DNA of 64,000 nucleotides from Chitinophaga varians (GTDB lineage Bacteria > Bacteroidota > Bacteroidia > Chitinophagales > Chitinophagaceae), in assembly GCF_014529945.1 (NCBI RefSeq), contig NZ_JACVFB010000001.1, positions 744,001 through 808,000 of the forward strand. The letters are read 5' to 3'. How positions within the stretch are numbered: position 1 is the first letter of the stretch; the number at the start of each line of letters is the position of its first letter. This document shows positions 19,401-31,400 of this stretch, one piece after another. A program made the position numbers and the translations under genes. The notes beneath the pieces were generated by a model. That model was not told the DNA's origin. It saw only the letters and a program-made list of their open reading frames with translations, and did no database searches.

Positions 19401-22400
19401 GCCGGTGTGCCTGGACCGTAGCGCAACCATGATCGTCGCGATACTGGGCATCCAGAAGGCAGGCGGCGCCTACGTTCCCATCGATCCGGAGTATCCGGAA
19501 GACCGGATACGCTTTATGCTGAACGATATTGACGCCGGCATGCTGCTGACGGATATCACCAGCGCCGATAAACTGACGGCTGTAGCGGAGAATGTTTCAC
19601 TTGTTCTACCGGATGCACAATGGGACATCATTTCCAGGGAACCGGTAACGCCCGTTGAAACATCGTTGGCGCCTCATCACCTGGCTTATATGATTTATAC
19701 CTCCGGTTCTACCGGGCAGCCTAAAGGGGTGATGAACGAACATGCAGGTGTAGTGAACCGTTTGTTATGGACGCAGGATTATTTCAAACTGGGTGCCGGC
19801 GATGCCGTATTGCAGAAAACAACTTTCTGCTTCGACGTATCCGTTTGGGAATTGTTTTGGTCACTGACAGCAGGCGCTAAGCTGGTGTTTGCCAAACCGG
19901 GCGGACATAAGGAAGCCGGCTACCTGCGCGACGTGATCGCCGCACATCAGATCACCACCCTCCACTTTGTGCCATCTATGCTGGACGCATTTTTGGACGA
20001 TATGCCGGCCCATGCCTGTGCATCCCTGCGCAGGGTGCTGTGTAGCGGTGAAGCGCTGAAGCCGCAGCAGGTGGTGCGTTTCCATGAGAAATTCCAGACA
20101 GCAGCCTTGTATAACCTATACGGCCCTACGGAAGCGGCTATTGATGTCACCTGCTGGCATGCCCAACGGGGCTTACCGGTAGATATGGTGCCTATTGGCG
20201 CGCCGGTGGCCAATACCCCTCTCTATATCCTTGACAGGGCCGGAAACCTGGCGCCGGCAGGCATACCCGGGGAGCTGCATATCGGAGGAATACAGGTGGC
20301 CCGCGGGTACCTGAACCGTCCGGAGCTGACCGCCGAGAAATTCATCCGGCATCCGTTGCTGTCAGCTACCGCAGGGAGGTTATACCGTACCGGCGATATC
20401 TGCCGGTGGCTGCCGGACGGCACGCTCGAATACTTCGGCCGTATCGACGACCAGGTGAAAGTACGCGGCTTCCGCATAGAACCGGGAGAGATCGAAAATA
20501 TGCTGACGCAGTGCCCACTGGTAAAAGAAGCGGTGGTATTAACTAAAACCGGCCCTGATGGTAATAAATCCCTCGTAGGCTACGTGGTGCCCGATGGCAG
20601 CTTTAAGCGCGAAGAGATCGTCGCTTATCTCCGCAGCCGGTTACCCGAATACATGATACCATCTTTCTTCACAGCAATAGATAAAATGCCGTTAACGGCC
20701 AATGGAAAAGCCGACAGGAAAGCATTGCAGGCATTGCCGACCGACTTATTGCCACAGCGCACCTATGTAGCGCCACGGAATGAAATGGAGCAGGTGCTGG
20801 CAGATATCTGGCAGGAATTACTGCAGCTGCCGCGTGTAGGCGTGTACGATAACTTCTTTGAACTGGGAGGACACTCCCTGTTGTCCATGCGTATGGCAGC
20901 CGCCCTGCGGAACAAGATGGGCGTGGAAACAACCGTCAGGTCCATATTCCTGTACCCCGTGATGGAGGAACTGGCAGCCTTTCTACAGCAGCAAACCGGA
21001 CAAACATCTTTGCCGGGCGTAAAAGCGGTAAAACGGCCCAACCGTATCCCGCTCTCCTTCGCACAGGAACGTCTCTGGTTTATAGATCAGCTGGAAGGCA
21101 GCGTGCAATATCACGTACCGGCAGTATTACGGCTGCGCGGCTCACTGGACATCGAAGCCTTGTCCACCGCACTGCGCAGCGTGGTGAACCGGCATGAGGT
21201 ACTAAGGACCGTGATCCGGCAAAATGATGGCCGCGGCTATCAATACATACTGGAGCAGGACAACTGGACATTAAACATCACCGATCAACCGGCATATAAA
21301 GAAAATCCGGCCGCCCTGGAAGCCTTCATCAAAAAGGTAACAGATGCGCCGTTCGATTTATCAGCAGATCATATGTTGCGGGCCGACCTGGTCGTGCTGG
21401 GCGCTGAGGAACACATCCTGATCATCACCACCCACCACATCGCTTCTGATGCCTGGTCTACCGGTATTCTGGTGAAAGAACTGGTAGCGTTTTACATGGC
21501 CGCATCTACAGGCGCCAAAGTGCACCTGGACAAAATGGATATTCAGTATGCAGACTATGCGATCTGGCAACGGACTTATATCACCGGTGACATACTGGAT
21601 AAACAACTGGCTTACTGGAAAGAGAACCTGGGAGGCATCACGCCATTGAACTTACCGCTGGACTACCCAAGACCACCGGTGAGAAGCACCAGGGGAGGCG
21701 CCGTCAGCTTCCAACTGCCTGCCGAGCTCACCACGCAGCTGCATCAGTTGAGCCGCCAGGAAGGCGTGAGCCTTTTCATGACATTGTTCACCGCCTTCAA
21801 TGTGATGCTGCACCGCTACAGCGGACAGGAAGACATCTGCGTAGGCAGCCCGATAGCCGGCAGAACACAGCAGGAAATAGAAGGCCTCATCGGCTTCTTC
21901 GTGAACATGCTGGCGTTGCGGGTGAACCTGAGCGATAATCCTTCTTTCCGCTCCCTGTTGCAACAGGTGAAACAAACCACCCTGAATGCCTTTGAACACC
22001 AGGAAGTGCCATTTGAAAAAATAGTGGACCAGGTAGTGGTGGACAACGACAGAAGCCACCGGCCGGTATTCCAGGTGGTATTCGGTTTGCAGAACAACGT
22101 GAACCAGCCGGACCTCCAATTCGGTGATGTTGTTTTGTCAGAAGAAACGGTAGCACATACTTCCGCCAAGTTCGATCTCGTATTCAGCATGGATGAAGAT
22201 GAGGACGGCCTGAATGGAACGGTGGTATATTGCGCCGACCTGTTTAATGAAGCTACAGTAGCCCGCATGGTGGGGCATTTCCAGCAACTGTTGCAGGCGG
22301 TGGTGTCATCGCCGGCGCAGCACATAGCGCTGTTGCCGATGCTTACGGCTACGGAAGAACAACAGCTCTTGTCCGTAAAAGGTACTTACGAGAAAGAATA

Positions 22401-25400
22401 TACGAAACAGATCACTTTTGTAGACCTGTTTGAAGCGCAGGCCAATCGTTTGCCGGATGCTATAGCTGTAGTGTTTGACGATCACGCCTTTACTTATCGG
22501 GAGCTGAATGAACGCGCCAATTGTCTGGCACATTACCTAAGAAGCAGAAGAGTGAAAGCGGGCACGCTGGTGCCGGTTTGTATGGAACGTTCGGCAGACA
22601 TGGTTGTCAGCATATTGGGCATCCTGAAAGCAGGCGGCGCCTATGTACCGGTGGAGCCGGATTTTCCGGAAGATCGTATCCGCTTTATGCTGGAAGATAC
22701 TGACGCCTCCAATATCATCACCCTTGGTAAATATGCGGACAAATTAAAAGCGGGTCCTGCGGATATCATCTTACTGGATGATGACTGGAATGATATTAAA
22801 GTACATGGAACGGATAATATACCCGGCATTACCCGGGCGGAGCATCCCGTATATGTGATTTATACGTCCGGTAGTACCGGTCAGCCTAAAGGCGTAGTAG
22901 TGACGCATGGCAACCTGGCAGATTACATCTCCGGTCTTACCCATGCATTACCGATAAAGGAATGCCGCTCTTTTGGATTGATGTCCAGTATGGCCACCGA
23001 CCTCGGTAATACCGTGATTTTTGGTGCGCTGGCCAATGGTGGCGCTTTACACATCTTCTCTAAAGAGATGGTACAGGACACTACGCTGCTATATAACTAT
23101 CTGGACAAACATCCGATAGACTGTATGAAAATAGTGCCTTCCCACTGGAAAGCATTGTGTTTGCAGGACCGGTTACTGTTACCGGAGAAGCTGCTGATCT
23201 TTGGTGGTGAAGCGTTGGAGTCTTCGGTGGCAACGGCTGTCTACGCGGCAAGCAGGGACTGTGTGGTGGTTAACCACTACGGACCTACGGAAACGACCAT
23301 CGGCAAGTTGTTGCACATCGTGGACAGGGATGCCACCTACGGCGAAACTATTCCGGTAGGTAAACCTTTCTCTGCCACACAGGTATATGTGCTCAGCAAC
23401 GAGCTGCAGTTATGCCCGGTAGGCGTTCCCGGCGCGTTGTATATCGGTGGGGAAGGCGTTGCGGAAGGATATCTCCATAATGAAACATTGACCGCTACTA
23501 AGTTTATCACGGATCCGTTTACCCCCAACGGCAGGTTATACAGCACCGGTGATATGGTGAAATATCTCCCGGACGGCAATATCCTCTTTATGGGCCGTGT
23601 CGATGACCAGGTGAAAATACGGGGTTACCGTATCGAGCTGGGCGAGATAGAAAGAGCACTGAACAACTGTGCTACGGTGAAACAGGCCGTGGTGATCGTC
23701 AAAAAAGATCATCTCGACAACAAACGACTGGTGGCGTATGTAGTGGCGGAAGAGGATGTAGATAAAGAAGAGATACTGCAGCAGCTGACATCGCAGCTGC
23801 CGGATTATATGGTGCCATCCCTGTTGATGGTACTGGATTATTTCCCGCTGCTGGCAAACGGCAAGGTCGATAAAAAATCACTGCCGGACCCTGATGGACA
23901 GGACCTGCAAACGGATAGTTATGTAGCGCCGCGCAACGAGGTGGAACGTACCTTGGCCGGTATCTGGGAAGCGCTGCTGGGCGTAGAAAGAGTAGGGATC
24001 AACGACAACTTCTTCGCTTTGGGCGGTGATTCTATCATCACCATCCAGGTGGTGAGCCGGGTGAGAAGAGCCGGCTACGAATTACAGGTGGGCGACCTGT
24101 TCGATTATCAGACTATCGCCATGTTATACGCGGTGATGTCTGCCCGTAAAGGCGCCGCTACGGCCCTTTCTGCCGATCAGGAAGTGCAAAGCGGCAGCTG
24201 TGGCCTCTTGCCGGTACAGCAATGGTATTTTGAGAAAGAAGAAGGCACCGCGCCGTCTCATTTCAACCAGAGCATGTTGCTGAAGATAGATAAACGTATT
24301 CCTTCCTCCACCTTGTCTGCCGCTATCATGCAACTGGTACAGTACCATGACAGCCTGCGATTCAAATACACGCAGGGTGCCAACGGATGGGAGCAGGCAT
24401 ACAGCGCTACCGAGGCGATGCTACATATCGTGAACCTACAGACGGAATCATTGCAGGAGCTGCCGGGAATGCTGGAAACGTATGGCAATAGCTACCAACG
24501 CAATATCGACGTCAGCAAAGGTAGTTGTATCTGCCCTGTATTGTTCTTAACACCTGCGGGAGACACACATAACCGTTTGCTGCTGGCCATCCATCACCTG
24601 GCCGTAGACGGGGTGTCATGGCGTATACTGCTGGAAGACCTGGAACGTTTGATCGACGGCCTGTATCGCAACGAGCCGGTATCGCTCGGCAAAAAAAGCA
24701 GTTCTTACCGGCAGTGGCATGAGGCGCTGGTGAAATATGGACAGATAGACCGTTTGCTGAAGCAGGCAGATTATTGGTCCGGCATCGTGCAGCAATATCA
24801 GCCTTTGCCGGTAGATAAAGCCTACGACGGCGTGCTGCGGATAAAAGATATGGAGAGCTGTCAGGTGAAACTGGATGCCTCCTTTACACAGAAATTATTA
24901 CACGAAGTACCGGCGGCCTACCGTACGGAGATCAACGATGTACTGTTAAGTACCCTCGCGCTGGCGCTGCATGGCTGGGCCAACAGCGATGTGCTGATCG
25001 GACTGGAAGGGCATGGCAGGGAAGACATCGACAAAGGAATCGATGTGGGCAATACTGTTGGTTGGTTCACCAGTCTTTATCCGGTATTGTTGCCCGGTAA
25101 TACCATGGGAGATGCCGGTACACTGGTGCGCAACCTGAAAGAGCAGATACGCCAGGTCCCCGACAAAGGCATTGGCTTCGGCGTACTGAAATATCTCAAT
25201 AAGCTGGCAGCCTTACAGGGCAATGATCCCTGGGATATTACCTTCAACTACCTCGGCCAGTTTGATACTGTTGCCAGCGGTGGTAAATGGTTTACCATTA
25301 CAGACGAATCAGCCGGCGCAGATGCGGGAGATGACTACACCGTACGCCGCAAAATAGCGGTGAACAGTATGGTGACCGGCGGAGAGCTGGTGCTGGACTG

Positions 25401-28400
25401 GAGCTATAGCAGTAAACATTATAACAGCGATACCATCGCGAAGCTGGCGAAGCGGTATATCGATGAACTGCAAACCATTATCTTACAGGCGGTAGCACAG
25501 GCAGCGCAACAGCCGCTGCTGACGCCATCCGACTACGGACTGGGTGGTTTGGTGAGCAATACAGAGCTGGACCGGTTCCTGGACATGCCGATGCCTGGCG
25601 GCACCAAACGCCGCGAGGAAATCACCGCGATGTACCGCCTGAGCGGCCTGCAGGAAGGCATGCTGTTCCACGGTTTGTATGACAATACCGTAGACGCCTA
25701 CACGGAACAGTTTACCTACCTGCTGCATCAAACAGACATCGATGCTTTCATCGAAACATGGCAACACCTGTTACAGCAGCATACCATCCTGCGCAGCGCA
25801 TTTTATCATGACGCCTTCCATGTGCCGGTACAATGCGTGTACCGTCAGGCGCAACTGCCGGTGACGTTACTGGACTACCGTCATCTGAACGCCGCCGCGC
25901 AGGAAGCCGCCTGGACCGCCCATGAAGCGGAGGTGCTGCAACAGAGCATGGATTTTACCGCGCCGCCGTTAATGAAGATGAGCCTTATTCAGTTGCAGGA
26001 TGATACCTACCGCATGGTGTGGACTTATCATCACCTGTTGCTCGATGGCTGGTCTATGCCGGTATTGCTGGAGGAGATGCTGCGTACCTACGAAGCGCTG
26101 GCCTCCGGAGAACAACCCGAAGAAACTGCCATCGATCATTACGAAGAATATATCCGCTACCTGGACCGCAGGAATAAAGACGAAGAGGGTGCCTACTGGC
26201 GCGGCTACCTGGCCGGTATTGACAACAGCACCCTGTTGCCGTTTATCAACAGTGCAGACAGAACAAAAGCGCAGGGACTGTACAAAACCACGCCGGTAGT
26301 ACTGGATGCTGCTCAGACACGTGTCATTACCGCCTATGCGCAGCAACACCGTCTTACCGTCAACACCCTGATGCAGGGCGTGTGGGGGTACCTGTTGTAC
26401 CGTTATACCGGCAATCAGCACGTGGCTTATGGCGCCATCGTGTCCGGCCGCCCGGATGATATGCCAGGCATCGAGAGAAAGGTGGGCATGTACATCAATA
26501 CATTGCCGGTGCATATCGCGGTGGCCCCAGACCTGTCTGTCACCGACTGGCTGCGTGACATCCAGGCGGCGCAGGTACAAAGCCGCAAGTACCAATACAC
26601 GCCGTTACGTGACAGTCAGCGGTATACCCCTGTTACCGGAGATCTCTTCGATACGCTGATGGTATATGAAAACTATCCGGTGGATGAGGAAACACTTTCT
26701 TACCCCTGGAAGTTACAGATAGAACAGCTACAGGTAGAAGAACATACCAACTATCCGTTGAGTATTACGATAGGCGTAGGACAGGAGATTACCATCCTGT
26801 TGCAGTATAATACTACCCTGTTGTCTCCGGCTTACATCGCACAAATCAGCGATCATTTCACACAGGTGCTGGAATACATTGTCCGGTATCCTGCTGCGAA
26901 AATCGGGGATGTGGTGCTGCTGAACAAGAACGAGCAGGAACGTATAGCCGTCACCTTTAATACTGCCGCACAGCCGCTGGTCCCTGCCGGGAAATCAGCC
27001 ATAGACCTGTTTAAAGAACGGGTGGCCCTCATTCCGCTAGAGACGGCGCTGGTATATGAAACACAGGCGCTTACTTATCAGGAATTGGATAAACGTTCTG
27101 ATCAGCTGGCGTTGTACCTGGTGAGCAGAGGAGTACAGAAAGAAACCCTGGTGCCGGTTTGCCTGGAACGCTCCCTGGACATGGTGGTGGCCATATTGGC
27201 GATACTGAAGGCCGGCGGAGGTTATCTCCCGATTGACCCGTCCTATCCGGCCGCGCGTATCAGCTACCTGCTGGAAGACAGCCGTGCCACGATGATGATC
27301 AGCAGTAGCGACGTGGTGAAGCGCATGGACATACCCGCACATATTCAGCTGATTAATACAGATGATGACTGGATGGCGATCAAAGGAGAGCCAGGCATCA
27401 CGCTCGGCACCACTCCTGCGCCGGACGATCTCGCGTATGTGATCTATACCTCCGGTAGTACGGGCCATCCGAAAGGAGTGATGATCGAGCATAAAGGACT
27501 GGTGAACCTGGCCCTGAATATGGAAGCGGTACTGCCATTGAAACCGGGAATACGGGTATTGCAATTCTCGGCCTTCGGCTTCGATGCCTCCTGCTTCGAG
27601 ATCTTCAGCACCTTGTTGAGTGGTGGCTGCCTGGTGATCCCACACAAAGAAGACTTACTGTCGGCCGATAAGTTTGGCGAAATGGTGAGACAACACGAGG
27701 TGGAGTTGTTGCTGCTGCCGCCTTCTTACCAGCATACCATCCGGGAGGAACTGGGTACCATCAAAACTATCATCTCCGGCGGTGAAGCCCTGAACCGTGA
27801 AGACACAAGATATTTCCAGTCGAAAGGCATCCGTGTATTTAACGCTTACGGCCCTACGGAAAACAGCGTCATCACCAGTATCTCAGATAGTCCGTTACAA
27901 GGCGATACCGTTGTTATTGGTAAGCCACTGGCCAATGGACAGGTATATATACTGGACCAGCAGGGTGAGCTGTGCCCGATAGGCGTGGCCGGCGAAATTT
28001 GTGCCGGTGGCGCCGGCGTGGCACGCGGGTATTTGTATCGTCCCACCCTCACGGCGGAGAAATTTATACCAGACCATTTCAGCGGTCAGCCGGGTGCCCG
28101 TCTGTACCGCACCGGTGACCTCGGTCGCTGGCTGCCGGACGGCAACATCGAATACCTGGGCAGGATAGATGACCAGGTGAAGATCCGTGGCTATCGTATA
28201 GAACCGGGAGAAATTGAGAACGCCCTGCTGCAAAGTGGTTTCGTCACCCAGGCAGTAGTGCTGGTGAAAACAGATGACAACGGGCATAAACGTTTAGTCG
28301 CCTACGTAGTGCCGCAGGGCACTTTCGAAAAGGACCAGATACTGGCGTCGCTGAAAGACAAACTGCCGCCGTATATGGTGCCATCCTTACTGGTGGCGAT

Positions 28401-31400
28401 GGAAAGAATACCGGTCACCGCCAACGGGAAAGTAGACAAGGCTGCATTGCCGGAGCCATACACCGCCACTACCCATACCCGCGCTGTCCTAAACGGCGAG
28501 GTGGAACAAACCTTGGCCGTTATCTGGGAAGAATTGCTGGGGGTGAAGAACATCGGCAGAAATGATAACTTCTTCGAACTGGGCGGCGACTCGATTATCA
28601 CCATTCAGGTGGTGGGCAGGGCCAAACGTTTTGGATACGATCTGAAACCGAAAGACCTGTTTGTGCACCAGACCATCGCCGGACTGGCCGCATCGCTGGC
28701 CACCGGCAAAGAGAAAGTCATTCGCAGCGAACAGGGCGTACTCACCGGCAACAGCGGACTGACGCCTATCCAGCAGTGGTACCTCGAAGACGAAACGATC
28801 GCCAAACATTTTATTCAACAGTTATTTGTTGGGATCGATAAACAAATCGATGCTACGATAGCAGAGACCGCGGTGCAACAATTACTGCTCCGTCATGATA
28901 GCCTCCGCTTTACATACACCCATAAACACAATGGTTGGCGGCAGCATTACGGCAACTATGCCGGCGAACTGGAAGTAGTGGACCTGCGCGATATCGATGC
29001 CGCGGATTATGCCGCCACACTGGCCAACTACTGCGATCAGTTCCAGGCCAGTTTGCAGCCGGAACAGGGAATCCTGGTACGTGCCGTGCTGTTTTTAACC
29101 CCTGATTCCGAAGCAGCCAACCGCCTGCTCATTATCGTGCATCACCTGGCGGTAGATGGTGTGTCATGGCAGATTATGCAGGACGACCTGGAAATCATGC
29201 TGGACAGCCTTTCCAAAGGAACGCCGGTGACAGCCGCCCATAAAACCAGCTCCTACCGCGAATGGCAACAGGCGCTGGTGGAATATGGACAGCGTAAGCC
29301 GCTGCTGCAGCAACGTGACTACTGGCAGGATATCGTGCAACAGTACCATCCGCTGAAAGTTGATAAGCCCTACCATGGTGAGCTGACCGGCAATGATATG
29401 GATACCTATGTCATGCACCTGGACGCCACCCTGACACAGCTGTTGTTGCAGGAAGCGCCGAAAGCCTACCATACAGAAATCAACGACATGCTGCTGACTG
29501 CCTTGTCTACCGCGCTGCACGCCTGGAACGGCGCCGGTGTGGTGGTAGGTCTGGAAGGCCATGGCCGTGAGGAAATTTCCGCTAACATCGATATCAGCAA
29601 TACGGTGGGTTGGTTCACCAGTCTGTATCCTGTATGGCTGAACAATAGCGCGGACACCGCACCCGGTATCTTATTAAAAGAGATCAAGGAACAACTGAGG
29701 CAGTTGCCACAAAAAGGCATCGGTTATGGTGTCCTGAAATATATCAATAATGAGGAGGCCTTACAAGGCAGAGATCCGTGGGACATTACCTTTAACTACC
29801 TCGGGCAGGTAGATGCTGCCAGAAGAAACAGTAAATGGTTCAGTGCTGCGCCGGAAGCCCCCGGTACCGGTAACACCACGGATGTGAAAGTCCGCCATAA
29901 AATTTCCGTAAACGGCTCCGTGGAAAATGGAGAACTGGTGTTGTATTGGAGCTATAGTACTCATCACTATCACGGCAGTACGATACAGGCGCTGGCAGAG
30001 AAGTACCGTGCACAGTTGCAGCAGCTGATTGCCCACGCGGTAGCCCAGGCGAATCTGCAACCCGTGTTCACACCATCGGATTATGGTTTGGGAGATATCG
30101 TGACCAATACGGAACTGGACCAGTTCCTCGATGCGCCGCATGCCGGCGGCGGAACCCGGAGAAACCATATCACAGGCCTGTACAGGTTGAGCAGTTTGCA
30201 GGAGGGGATGTTGTTCCATGGATTGTATAACAGCAGCGATGGCATCTACATACAACAGCTTTGCTGCACCCTCGATGCGCCGGATATCCCGGTGTTAAAA
30301 GCAAGCTGGCAACACCTGGTACAGCATCATAGTGTATTGCGCAGCAGTTTCTTCGCCAATGTGTTCCGGATTCCGGTACAGTGCGTACAGCAGCAGGTGA
30401 CCATACCATTCGATGAGCTGGACTACCGGCAGATGGACGCTGCCGCGCAGGAAGCTGCATGGACAGCCTACGAGGCGGCCGATCTGGTGAAAGGCTTCGA
30501 TTTCAACACGCCGCCGCTGATGCGCATCGCCCTGATACGGTTGGCGGATGAACAGTACCGCATGGTATGGACGTTCCATCACCTGTTGCTGGATGGCTGG
30601 TCCGGGTCGGTGGCCGTGGAAGAATTGCTGCAAACATACGATCAGCTGATGGCCGGTAAAAAACCGGTGGTGACAGAAGAAGAGAAGTACGAAGATTATA
30701 TCCGCTACCTCGAGCGTCGTGATCAGGAGGAAGAGATGGCCTACTGGAAAAACTACCTGGCATCGGCAGACAGCGGTACGCTGTTGCCTTTCATCAGCGC
30801 CACGGCAGAACGCACCAAAGGCAAGGGTATCTACGAAGTGCAGGAAATGCAGCTGGAAGGAGCGAAGGCGAAGCAGTTGTTGTCCTACGCGCAACAACAC
30901 CGTATCACTGTCAATACCGTAATACAGGCCGTATGGGCGTACCTGTTATATCGCTATACCAGTCAACAGCAGGTTACCTACGGCGTAACGGTTTCCGGTC
31001 GCCCCGACGATCTGCCTGGCGTGGAAAAACGCGTGGGCATGTATATCAATACCCTGCCTTTCCATACCACCATCGACAGAGAGCAGGGCATTGCCGCCTG
31101 GCTGCAGCAAATCCAGCAGCAGCAGGTGCAGAGCCGCGAACATCAATATACCTCGCTCAATGATATGCAGCGCTGGATGGAAATACCGGGAGACTTGTTC
31201 GACAACTTCCTGGTATTTGAAAACTATCCGGTCAGCGATCTGCTGAGCACCCACCAGTGGCAGCTGCAGATGGATAATATCGAGATGCGCGACCATGCCA
31301 ACTATCCTTTGGGCATTGCGGCAGTGGTGGGCGAGTCGGTAGCGGTGAGGTTCAAATACAACACCGCGTTGCTGGACCGCGTGTATGTAACGGCCCTGCG

